Shown one piece after another: positions 1 to 7,094 of a stretch of DNA of 27,961 nucleotides. How positions within the stretch are numbered: position 1 is the stretch's first letter; each line of letters begins with the position of its first letter. The position numbers and the translations under genes were made by a program. The notes beneath the pieces were generated by a model that was not told where the DNA came from, made no database searches, and saw only the letters and a list, made by a program, of their open reading frames with translations. The stretch is from positions 1 to 27,961 of the forward strand of contig JBCCLI010000030.1 of the NCBI GenBank assembly GCA_039026975.1, given 5' to 3'. This stretch comes from JBCBKZ01 sp039026975. GTDB taxonomy: Bacteria; Bacteroidota; Bacteroidia; J057.

Positions 1-949
1 CGACCAGATTGGGCGAATCCAGAACGGCATCTCTTTTCACCCCAAATCCGTGGTTCTGGGTAGTAATCTCACTTACCCCAGCTATCAGGTTTTTCACGGG
101 ATGGTTAGCGCCTCTGTGCCCATGGTGCATCTTATAGGTAGGCACGCCGTTGGCCAATGACAGCAACTGGTGGCCTAAACAAATGCCAAATAGCGGCTTG
201 TCTTCCTTGAGTACCGACTGAATGGTTTTCACGGCATACGGCATGGCAGCCGGATCACCAGGTCCGTTAGAGATAAAGTATCCATGCGGATCAAAAGACC
301 TCAGCTCCTCAAAAGAAGCTTTGGCAGGAAAAACCTTAAGGAAGCACCCTCTTTTAGCCAGGCAGTTAAGAATATTCACCTTAGTCCCTAAATCTAGTAC
401 AGCTACCCGGTAAGGGGCGTTAGGGTTTCCGTGGAAATAAGGCTGAACCGTACTAACCTTGGAAGCCAGCTCTAGCCCATCCATGGAAGGGCACTTTTTC
501 AACAGTTTTTGAAGTTCTTTCTTATTGGATACCTCGGAAGAGATGACGGCATTCATCGCGCCCTTATCCCTGATATGGGTAACCAGCCTTCGGGTGTCTA
601 TGTCAGCTATCCCCACAATGGCATTATGCTTTAGGAATGAGTCTAGGGACTGAACGGCATCTTCTCGGGAAAATATATGAGAAAAATTTCTCACAATGAG
701 GCCTGATATCTTAACAGAAGCACTTTCATTCTCCGTGTTATGAACCCCATAATTTCCTATGTGGGTATGGGTTTCTATGAGAATTTGGCCGTAGTAGGAA
801 GGATCTGTAAAGACCTCCTGATAGCCTGTCATGCTGGTATTGAAGCACAGCTCTCCCATAGTGGTGCCTACTTTTCCTATGGCTTTTCCTTCAAAAAAAA
901 GCCCATCTTCCAGTAGAAGATAGGCTGGTTCATGTTGAATATATCTCAT
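1..949 (-). CDS. carA: Carbamoyl-phosphate synthase small subunit (glutamine amidotransferase), 3' end cut by window edge
   Basis: CarA hydrolyses glutamine and passes ammonia to CarB to make carbamoyl phosphate for pyrimidine and arginine synthesis. My translation of the open frame starts MRYIQHEPAYLLLEDG and gives 316 complete codons with no stop. The N-terminal CPSase small-chain domain is seen in GELCFNTSMTGYQEV and the DTR segment (IADIDTRRL). The class I amidotransferase domain follows, with the ISNGPGDP oxyanion segment, the nucleophile in GICLGHQLL (Cys257, codon 179-181) and a TQNHGF segment. The C-terminal ~50 residues, including the catalytic HPE-type His/Glu, lie beyond the window. 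The ATG at 949 is 2 bp past the nuoE stop, and a GAGGA sequence at the end of nuoE could serve as ribosome-binding site, so the two genes are probably co-transcribed. Family assignment is very secure. Confidence 0.95.
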   Translation of the reverse strand, partial: MRYIQHEPAYLLLEDGLFFEGKAIGKVGTTMGELCFNTSMTGYQEVFTDPSYYGQILIETHTHIGNYGVHNTENESASVKISGLIVRNFSHIFSREDAVQSLDSFLKHNAIVGIADIDTRRLVTHIRDKGAMNAVISSEVSNKKELQKLLKKCPSMDGLELASKVSTVQPYFHGNPNAPYRVAVLDLGTKVNILNCLAKRGCFLKVFPAKASFEELRSFDPHGYFISNGPGDPAAMPYAVKTIQSVLKEDKPLFGICLGHQLLSLANGVPTYKMHHGHRGANHPVKNLIAGVSEITTQNHGFGVKRDAVLDSPNLV

Positions 950-951
950 AT

Positions 952-1488
952 TTATTCCTCAATGATAGATTGATCTTTTAATGGAACAGATTCAAATGAT
1001 AATTCTTCATCAGCTCTTAGTTGCGTAACGAGGTCTGCAAGCTTTTCTTTAGTCAGGTTGTGTCTGTAACGTCTGTTGGTTACCTGACATACAGGCGCCG
1101 TATCACATGCTCCCAGACACTCTGCCTGTCTCACCCATATTTTTCCTTCTTCCCCAAAGCCCTTCTCATCCGCATTTATTAGCTTCTTGGCCTCTTCATA
1201 CATTTCAGGCCCACCTGTAACGCTACAGGTAAAGCAAGTACATACCTCTATTAGGTGCTTAGGCACTTCCTTTTTGAAGTACATGGTATAGAAACTGGCC
1301 ACCCCATATACCTGGGCATAAGGTACATCTACGGTATTAGCCACTAGCTTCATCGCCTCAGGAGACAGCCATCCAAACTTTTCTTGAGCAATCCATAAGG
1401 CAGGCATAATAGCTGAGGCACGATCCGGGTACTTGTCTATGTGTTTCTGTACCGCCTGTACCTCTTTTTTGCTAAAAGAATATTCCAT
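952..1488 (-). CDS. nuoE: NADH-quinone oxidoreductase subunit E ([2Fe-2S] thioredoxin-like subunit)
   Basis: This is the 24-kDa-type subunit of respiratory complex I or a related NAD-linked dehydrogenase; it carries the N1a [2Fe-2S] cluster beside the NADH-binding NuoF. The four ligands are visible as Cys-x4-Cys (EVCTCFTC) and Cys-x3-Cys (ECLGAC), about 36 residues apart, after the helical N-terminal part (ALWIAQEKFGWL, VYGVASFYTMY). The frame is open to a TTG at 1518 (188 aa), but that TTG lies inside a TATATTTG promoter-like box, so I prefer the ATG at 1488 (178 aa). It sits between mutS2 and carA, with no nuoD, nuoF or nuoG beside it, which is unusual. The family call is strong; which complex it serves is not shown. 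Confidence 0.92.
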   Translation of the reverse strand: MEYSFSKKEVQAVQKHIDKYPDRASAIMPALWIAQEKFGWLSPEAMKLVANTVDVPYAQVYGVASFYTMYFKKEVPKHLIEVCTCFTCSVTGGPEMYEEAKKLINADEKGFGEEGKIWVRQAECLGACDTAPVCQVTNRRYRHNLTKEKLADLVTQLRADEELSFESVPLKDQSIIEE

Positions 1489-1515
1489 AAGTGGACGCTT
1501 CTGATCAAATTCTTG

Positions 1516-1523
1516 CAAATATA
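1516..1523 (-). promoter_or_regulatory. Candidate Bacteroidota -7 box (TATATTTG) for nuoE-carA
   Basis: On the minus strand TATATTTG matches the known Bacteroidota TAnnTTTG element. A weak -33-like TGG lies 19 nt upstream. Transcription would begin about 20 nt before the ATG at 1488. The match is short, and the -33 part is imperfect. Confidence 0.45.
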
Positions 1524-1592
1524 CTGATGCTTACAAAAAAAGCCACTCCTTTTATACATTCTACTTGAGAATATTTCTTCTTACGAGTAGCC

Positions 1593-3980
1593 CTAATTCT
1601 TAAACTCACAAATGGTCCAGCCATCTCCCCCCATTTCCATAGGGGCATCATACACACGCTTTACAAAGGAAAGATCATTCAGATATTTCCGCACCGCCTC
1701 TCTTAACACACCTGTCCCCTTCCCGTGTAAAATATTGATGGTCTTCAGTCCAGCTAGCCTGGCATCATCTACCATCTTTTCTAGCATGGGGAGCGCCTCC
1801 TCTACTCTCTTTCCCATCAAGTCCAACTCCATCCGAGCATTAACGGTCGATAAGGAGTAATTGTTAGATCGGACAGATCCATTCCCCTTCTTTTCAGGAA
1901 TCTTTATTTTTACGAGCTGAGAAAGTTTGGTTTGTAGCCGCATGGAGCCGGACTCTACTACTCCACGTTTTCCTTTTACTTCTATCAGTTGGCCTACCGT
2001 CTTCCCGTCAGCTAGCTTCACCCAGTCCCCTTGACTGATCTCACCTCCTACAATCTGGATTCCTTCTGGAACTACTTCCTCCTTAGGTTTGGCTTCCGGT
2101 ATTGGAACCGGCATACTTTCTTTGAGTTCCTCTCTAAGCTTTTGGGTTTGCTGTTTCTCTGCCTGATTTTCTCGTATTTCTCTAATGGTTTGCTCTATTC
2201 TCCTATTAGCATCTTTGATGAGCTTACGTGCGTCCCGTTTTGCCTCATTGAGTATCTGTTTTTTCTGCTGCTTCAACTCATCCTTTTCTGCCTGTGTTTC
2301 TTTCAGCAGCTTATTCAGTTCTTTCTCCTTGGAGCGGGATTTTTCTAGTAGCGTATTTAAGCGGGACTGTCTGCTTTCCAGCTCATCTATTAGCTCCTCT
2401 GACTGTATAGTTTCTTCTCCTATTTTCTTCCTTGCTTTCTTGAGAATGGAATAATGCACCCCTACCCGTTTAGCTATATCCAAGGCATAGCTTCTCCCTG
2501 GAACGCCTACAATGAGCTTATAAGTAGGCTTTAAGTCCTTCTTATCGAACTGCATGGCCGCATTAGCTATACCCTTAGTGTTAGCTGCATAGTTCTTTAA
2601 ATTTCCGTAGTGGGTGGTAATGATGCCATAGGCACGCTGGATGACAAAGCGCTCCAGGAAAGATTCTGCAATAGAACCCCCTTGCTTGGGATCAGTCCCT
2701 GAACCAAATTCATCTATGAGAAAGAGAGAATTGTGATTCATATTGTCTCCCATCTGCCGCATCTGGAAAAGGTGAGAGGTATAGGTACTCAGGTCGTTCT
2801 CCACTGATTGCTCATCTCCCAGGTCAATGAATAGGGTATCAAATATTCGGAACACTGAGTCTTCCCTAACGGGTACCAGAAAACCGGATTGGAGCATAAG
2901 TTGTAGGAGGCCTACTGTTTTAAGGGAAACAGACTTTCCCCCTGCATTGGGGCCAGATATCAGGATGATTCTTTCTTTTTGGGTAAGCTGAACTGAAAGG
3001 GGAACTACCTCAAATGTTTCCTCCTCAGATCGCAGTACGAGTAAGGGATAGTAGGCTTCTTTTAGTTCCATAGAAGTCCCGTAGACTTCTACTTTAGGGA
3101 GTACGGCCTTTAATTTTACGGCTAGCTTAGCTTTGCCTCTCACAAAATCCAGTTCCACCATGATTTTGTGGAAGGAAGCTATCTCCTCCTTATGTTGCCG
3201 AAGCTGCTCCGTTACGTCTGTCAGAATCCTGATGACCTCATTCTGCTCCTGAAGTTTGAGCTCTTTCAACTTATTATTAAGGGCCAGAGATTCAGCAGGT
3301 TCTAGAAAAAGGGTATTGCCTGACTGGGAAATATCTTGTACAAAGCCCGGAACCCTTCCCTTGGCATCTGCTTTTACAGGTATCACCAACCTATCATTTC
3401 GGATGGTTATTTCTCCTCCAGGGCTCCAGTTTTTTTCAGCAGCCCTTTTCAGGACTTTATTTAATACAGACCTCAATTCATTGCCGGAGGTATAAATATT
3501 TCTTCGGACTTGGTTGAGTAAGGGAGAAGCACTATCTCTCACATTTCCTTTCTCATCTATGATAGCTTCTATGTCTTTAATGAGGTAGGCGGAGAAGCTA
3601 TTTCTGTTTATGAGTAATTGGAGTTCCGGGTACTTGTCTTCCCGCTGCTGGAGGTACTTCCTTAGTCCCAGTAGTGTCTGCGCCCATCCCAGAAATCTTC
3701 CTAATTCATCTGCCGTTAACCAGGTGCCTTTCACCTCTAACTTCTTAAGCAGGTAGGCCATGGAATGAAACTGCTTAATGGGCAGAGGATCATCATATAT
3801 CAAGAGCTCTCGGAACTCCTCTGTTCGGCGGAGGGAGGTAAGTAACTTTTCAGGGTCAGAATAAGGTTGGAAATTCAAGCACCTCTCTTTAGCCTCTTCC
3901 GTCATGAGGGTACCTGCCACTGTTTGCAGGATGACATCAAAGCCTAACTTCTCATACGTCCTTGGGTGGTAATACTTCAT
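1593..3980 (-). CDS. mutS2: MutS2 family ATPase/endonuclease
   Basis: MutS2 proteins bind branched DNA or stalled, collided ribosomes, and carry a nuclease-like Smr domain; they act apart from MutS mismatch repair. At 795 aa it has the usual length. Residues ~1-300 are the MutS core and lever region. The ABC-type ATPase has Walker A GPNAGGKS near residue 342, a LIDEFGSGTDP Walker B/signature region and a TTHYGNLK switch. A long charged coiled coil spans ~510-640, followed by a KOW-like segment. The C-terminal Smr domain has LDLMGKR (~719) and HGKGTG (~752). Its LDLxG box has Met where many MutS2 proteins have Arg or His. The start ATG overlaps the TGA of the upstream lipoprotein gene (ATGA), implying translational coupling. 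Very secure family call. Confidence 0.96.
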   Translation of the reverse strand: MKYYHPRTYEKLGFDVILQTVAGTLMTEEAKERCLNFQPYSDPEKLLTSLRRTEEFRELLIYDDPLPIKQFHSMAYLLKKLEVKGTWLTADELGRFLGWAQTLLGLRKYLQQREDKYPELQLLINRNSFSAYLIKDIEAIIDEKGNVRDSASPLLNQVRRNIYTSGNELRSVLNKVLKRAAEKNWSPGGEITIRNDRLVIPVKADAKGRVPGFVQDISQSGNTLFLEPAESLALNNKLKELKLQEQNEVIRILTDVTEQLRQHKEEIASFHKIMVELDFVRGKAKLAVKLKAVLPKVEVYGTSMELKEAYYPLLVLRSEEETFEVVPLSVQLTQKERIILISGPNAGGKSVSLKTVGLLQLMLQSGFLVPVREDSVFRIFDTLFIDLGDEQSVENDLSTYTSHLFQMRQMGDNMNHNSLFLIDEFGSGTDPKQGGSIAESFLERFVIQRAYGIITTHYGNLKNYAANTKGIANAAMQFDKKDLKPTYKLIVGVPGRSYALDIAKRVGVHYSILKKARKKIGEETIQSEELIDELESRQSRLNTLLEKSRSKEKELNKLLKETQAEKDELKQQKKQILNEAKRDARKLIKDANRRIEQTIREIRENQAEKQQTQKLREELKESMPVPIPEAKPKEEVVPEGIQIVGGEISQGDWVKLADGKTVGQLIEVKGKRGVVESGSMRLQTKLSQLVKIKIPEKKGNGSVRSNNYSLSTVNARMELDLMGKRVEEALPMLEKMVDDARLAGLKTINILHGKGTGVLREAVRKYLNDLSFVKRVYDAPMEMGGDGWTICEFKN

Positions 3981-4414
3981 TCTCCCGCTGATGATTCTCC
4001 AGCTTTTAGCTTTTGCTGGGCTATGCTGTCTTGCGTGGCACGTAACTTTTCTACTGCCTGTTGATTAACCTTTTCTTTCTCAACAGGAATTTGGGCATTT
4101 AGTTCTTCTACTACCTGATTAGTGATGGTATCTAATAAGAAAGGGTGATCTACATAAAATTCATAGCTCTCGTAGAAGAGGGACCTCTCCACCTGGAACT
4201 GTTCCAGGATTCCTTTGTGTAGCTCTTCCCTTAACATTCTCTTGTCATCTATGTTGCCTTTATATTCCTGTACTACGGCATCTGCCAGGTACATTTCTTT
4301 CATCATGGCTACCATCTGGTCATGTCCTAATACCCATGAAGGTCTCTCATCATTGGCACATGAGGAGAGGATAAGTAGAAAAAACAAATAGAAAAGGCCT
4401 TTATGGCACCTCAT
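3977..4414 (-). CDS. DUF4296-type lipoprotein
   Basis: A 145-aa predicted lipoprotein. The n-region MRCHKG, a hydrophobic stretch and the lipobox LSSC (Cys19) indicate export and lipidation. The mature part begins with a helix of the type MVAMMKEMYLADAVVQEY, resembling the Bacteroidota DUF4296 family of unknown function. It then predicts helical and ends in a Lys/Gln/Ala-rich tail. It is the first gene of the minus-strand run and overlaps mutS2 by 4 bp. It is divergent from the folA fusion with only 51 bp between them. No biochemical role can be given. The family assignment is from pattern memory and moderately sure. Confidence 0.75.
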   Translation of the reverse strand: MRCHKGLFYLFFLLILSSCANDERPSWVLGHDQMVAMMKEMYLADAVVQEYKGNIDDKRMLREELHKGILEQFQVERSLFYESYEFYVDHPFLLDTITNQVVEELNAQIPVEKEKVNQQAVEKLRATQDSIAQQKLKAGESSAGE

Positions 4415-4430
4415 AGCAGTATTTTTATGT

Positions 4431-4440
4431 GTAATATTAC
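4431..4440. promoter_or_regulatory. 10-bp perfect palindrome GTAATATTAC in the 51-bp divergent gap
   Basis: GTAATATTAC is its own reverse complement and lies between the divergent starts at 4414 and 4466, where a shared operator would be expected. A palindrome this AT-rich can occur by chance, so the functional reading is weak. Confidence 0.25.
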
Positions 4441-4465
4441 CTCAAGGTGACCCAAGAAGTAATAA

Positions 4466-5494
4466 ATGTTGCATACCATTTCCGCAATTTACGCCATTTC
4501 TGAGAATCAGGTACTAGGCAAAAATAATGATATTCCGTGGAGACTATCAGATGACCTGAAGATGTTTAAAAGAACTACCCTGGGAAAACCCATCATTATG
4601 GGTAGAAAAACCTTTGAGTCTCTGGGTAAGCCTCTCCCTAAGCGAAGAAACATAGTAGTAAGTAGGTCTATGCCCCAGGAAGTAGAGGGGTATGAGGTTT
4701 ACAGGTCGCTAGATGAGGCTATCACGGCTTGTTCTGAGCCTGAGATCTTCATTATAGGGGGGGCACAGCTTTTTCAGGAGGCCTTTGATAAAGGCTATAT
4801 TCATAGGGTCTATGAGACCTTAGTCCATGCTGAAGTAGAGGGGGATGTATTTTTCTCCCTCCCTGATGCCGGTATGTGGACTACCACAAAAGTGGACTCC
4901 TTCCAGGCCAATGAGAAAAACGAATTTGCTTTTACTTTAAGAGTGAAAGAACACCAAACAAGACTAACACCTGTGAAAGCTGATTTCGGCATTCCTACCC
5001 CTGAAGAGTACGCTCCTTATTACGCTAGCTATATAGCTAATGCAGGAGATACGCCCATTCTCTCTTTACTGGAACAGCAACAAGCTGACTTTATCTGGCT
5101 ACAGTCTATGCCTCAGGTTTTTTGGGGTAAAAGCTATGCCCCGGGTAAGTGGACAGCTGCCCAAATTGTGGGACACCTGACAGACACGGAAAGAGTCTTC
5201 AACTACCGGGCTATGCGGATAGGGAGAAATGATACCACCCCCCTTCCCGGTTTTCATCAGGATATGTTCGTGGATGAGGGCTTCTTTCAGCTGTTATCCT
5301 CCACTGCCCTGTTAGCAGGCATGCAGGCGGTAAGGATGAGTACCGTAGCCCTGGGAAGATCTATGAGGGCTAATATGATTTTGAGGGTAGGAACTGCCAG
5401 TGATAGCACTACCTCTGTACGGGCATTATTTTACATGATAGCAGGTCATCATATCCATCATTTCAAGCAGCTGAGAACTATTGCGGGAGAATAG
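4466..5494 (+). CDS. folA: Dihydrofolate reductase fused to a DinB/YfiT-like domain
   Basis: The N-terminal ~160 residues are dihydrofolate reductase, which reduces dihydrofolate to tetrahydrofolate with NADPH. Visible are NNDIPWRLSDDLKMFKR with the proton-donor acid at Asp30, the cofactor segment KPIIMGRKTFESLGKPLP and the IIGGAQLF loop. After a short linker (~161-172) a complete DinB/YfiT-like four-helix domain follows (IPTPEEYAPYYASYI, YAPGKWTAAQIVGHLTDTER). It has a likely metal triad at His237, His328 and His332 (AGHHIHHF). DinB-like domains are diverse metal-dependent proteins, some of them thiol transferases. Both parts look intact in one frame with no stop or frameshift, so this is a genuine fusion in this sequence. 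DHFR call very sure; DinB call strong; joint function unknown. Confidence 0.93.
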   Translation: MLHTISAIYAISENQVLGKNNDIPWRLSDDLKMFKRTTLGKPIIMGRKTFESLGKPLPKRRNIVVSRSMPQEVEGYEVYRSLDEAITACSEPEIFIIGGAQLFQEAFDKGYIHRVYETLVHAEVEGDVFFSLPDAGMWTTTKVDSFQANEKNEFAFTLRVKEHQTRLTPVKADFGIPTPEEYAPYYASYIANAGDTPILSLLEQQQADFIWLQSMPQVFWGKSYAPGKWTAAQIVGHLTDTERVFNYRAMRIGRNDTTPLPGFHQDMFVDEGFFQLLSSTALLAGMQAVRMSTVALGRSMRANMILRVGTASDSTTSVRALFYMIAGHHIHHFKQLRTIAGE

Positions 5495-5529
5495 GGTTCT
5501 TAAAATTGAATTTATGCGGACAAGATTTT

Positions 5530-5576
5530 TGTACACATGTGCTGACATTTTCCGCTTTCTCCATATCTTGTGTACA
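5530..5576. promoter_or_regulatory. Inverted repeat TGTACACA...TGTGTACA upstream of rocD
   Basis: TGTACACA at 5530-5537 is the exact reverse complement of TGTGTACA at 5569-5576; the half-site centres are 39 bp apart. The right arm overlaps the TTG of the candidate rocD -33 element, an arrangement that would suit an operator. The regulator is unknown. Confidence 0.4.
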
Positions 5577-5597
5577 GTTAGTAAATCAATAATTTAA
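5568..5597 (+). promoter_or_regulatory. Candidate rocD promoter (TTG-N19-TAATTTAA)
   Basis: TTG at 5568-5570 and TAATTTAA at 5590-5597 are spaced by 19 nt, resembling the Bacteroidota TTG / TAnnTTTG pattern with mismatches at the last two bases. The rocD ATG follows 12 nt later. Tentative. Confidence 0.3.
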
Positions 5598-5609
5598 ACG
5601 CTGGAATAT

Positions 5610-6851
5610 ATGATCAAAACCCCCGCTACCGTAAGCAGCCAGGAGGCCATGAGGCTAGAAGACAAGTATGGCGCACATAATTACCATCCCTTGCCCGTAG
5701 TTCTTTCACGTGCTGAAGGAATATGTATGTGGGATCCTGAAGGAAACAGGTACTATGATTTCCTCTCTGCCTATAGTGCGGTGAACCAAGGACACTGCCA
5801 CCCTAAAATCCTGAATGCCTTGACGGAGCAGGCCCAAAAGCTCACCCTTACTTCCAGAGCCTTTTACAATGATATGCTGGGGCCTTATGAGCAGTATATT
5901 ACCCAGCTGCTGGGATATGATAAGGTTCTCCCTATGAATACAGGAGTAGAAGGGGGAGAAACAGCCCTAAAGCTGTGTAGAAAATGGGGGTATTCTGTAA
6001 AGGGGATTCCAGAAAACAAGGCTAAAATCATCTTTGTGGAAGGAAACTTTTGGGGAAGAACGCTGGCAGCTATTTCTTCCTCTACTGATCCTAGTAGCTA
6101 TAAAGGATTTGGTCCCTACATGCCTGGCTATGAACTCATTCCCTACAATGATCTAGCAGCCTTGGAAAAAGCTCTGGAAGATCCTACGGTAGCAGGCTTC
6201 ATGGTGGAGCCTATCCAAGGAGAGGCAGGGGTAGTAGTTCCCGATGAAGGATACCTTAAAAAGGCCTTCGACTTATGTCATGCTAATAATGTCCTATTTA
6301 TAGCAGATGAAGTACAGACAGGACTGGCAAGAACAGGAAGAATGCTTTGCTGCGAGTATGAGGGGGTAAAGCCGGATATTCTCATACTAGGTAAAGCCCT
6401 CTCAGGAGGTGTACTACCCGTTTCCGCTATTCTGGCAGATAATGATATTATGCTAACCATCAAGCCTGGAGAGCACGGGTCTACGTATGGAGGTAATCCC
6501 CTGGCCTGCGCCGTAGCTCAAGCTTCCCTGGAGGTCATCCTGGACGAAAACCTAACCGACAATGCGCAGGAAATGGGCATGGTCTTCAGAGAGAGAATGG
6601 AAGCCATACAAGCAGAGCGTCCTGATTTAATCCAGTTGGTAAGAGGAAAGGGGCTGTTGAATGCAGTGGTCATTAATGACAGCCCTGAGAGTGAAACTGC
6701 CTGGAACATCTGTCTGGCCTTAAAGGAAAAAGGACTACTAGCTAAGCCTACCCACGGAAATATTATCAGGTTTGCCCCTCCTCTTATCATCACAGAAACA
6801 GAAATGCATACATGTTGTGATATTATCAAGGAGGTATTATTGACCTTTTAG
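5610..6851 (+). CDS. rocD: Ornithine--oxo-acid aminotransferase
   Basis: This is a class III PLP-dependent aminotransferase that converts ornithine and 2-oxoglutarate to glutamate semialdehyde and glutamate, linking arginine/ornithine with proline metabolism. Length (413 aa) matches the family. Ornithine aminotransferase features include NYHPLPVVLSRAEG near the N-terminus, the cofactor-phosphate loop MNTGVEGGETALKL, FVEGNFWGRT, the EPIQGEAGV segment, the DEVQTGLARTG aspartate segment and the PLP lysine Lys262 in LGKALSGG. HGSTYGGNPLA completes the active site. The gene stands alone on the plus strand with its own candidate promoter and a strong hairpin terminator, so it is probably monocistronic. 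An acetylornithine aminotransferase is the main alternative, but the whole-length pattern fits RocD better. Confidence 0.93.
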   Translation: MIKTPATVSSQEAMRLEDKYGAHNYHPLPVVLSRAEGICMWDPEGNRYYDFLSAYSAVNQGHCHPKILNALTEQAQKLTLTSRAFYNDMLGPYEQYITQLLGYDKVLPMNTGVEGGETALKLCRKWGYSVKGIPENKAKIIFVEGNFWGRTLAAISSSTDPSSYKGFGPYMPGYELIPYNDLAALEKALEDPTVAGFMVEPIQGEAGVVVPDEGYLKKAFDLCHANNVLFIADEVQTGLARTGRMLCCEYEGVKPDILILGKALSGGVLPVSAILADNDIMLTIKPGEHGSTYGGNPLACAVAQASLEVILDENLTDNAQEMGMVFRERMEAIQAERPDLIQLVRGKGLLNAVVINDSPESETAWNICLALKEKGLLAKPTHGNIIRFAPPLIITETEMHTCCDIIKEVLLTF

Positions 6852-6875
6852 CCCTCTAAAAATATTTTTTGGGGT

Positions 6876-6904
6876 AAATGCCTGTCTCGTTCTGACAGGC
6901 ATTT
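6876..6904 (+). terminator. Rho-independent-type terminator after rocD
   Basis: An 11-bp perfect stem (AAATGCCTGTC / GACAGGCATTT) with a 7-nt loop begins 24 nt after the rocD stop and runs into a short T tract. Convincing hairpin; the U-tract is only about 4 nt. Confidence 0.8.
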
Positions 6905-6921
6905 TCATATATGAGTACATT

Positions 6922-6964
6922 TTAAGATATACCCCACCAGATGGAGGGCCCTCTTCTATCTTAA
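6922..6964. repeat. Dyad element: TTAAGATA/TATCTTAA arms around a GAGGGCCCTC palindrome
   Basis: TTAAGATA (6922-6929) is repeated inverted as TATCTTAA (6957-6964), and between the arms lies the perfect 10-bp palindrome GAGGGCCCTC (6944-6953). It sits in the 243-bp gap between the convergent rocD and deoxynucleoside kinase genes. It may be a second terminator or a structured DNA site; apart from this and the preceding hairpin I see nothing in the gap. Confidence 0.4.
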
Positions 6965-7094
6965 CTTGTTACTGCCATTTTGCGGTATATGAAGCAGACA
7001 TAAGTCTCATAAGTGGGCTAGCTACTAGCGGCCTCCCTAAACTCAAGGTAGAGCAAGTAGGGGATGAAATGAACATTTTTCGGTAGCATAGGCT

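Noticed and set aside
222..413. 63-codon plus-strand frame at the left edge
   Set aside because: Lies opposite the amidotransferase domain of carA, which is fully supported in its own frame.
2031..2454. Two plus-strand frames rich in Phe, Leu, Ser and Cys opposite mutS2
   Set aside because: They are antisense to the Lys/Glu/Gln-rich MutS2 coiled coil, which produces such frames by codon complementarity; no start signal or family.
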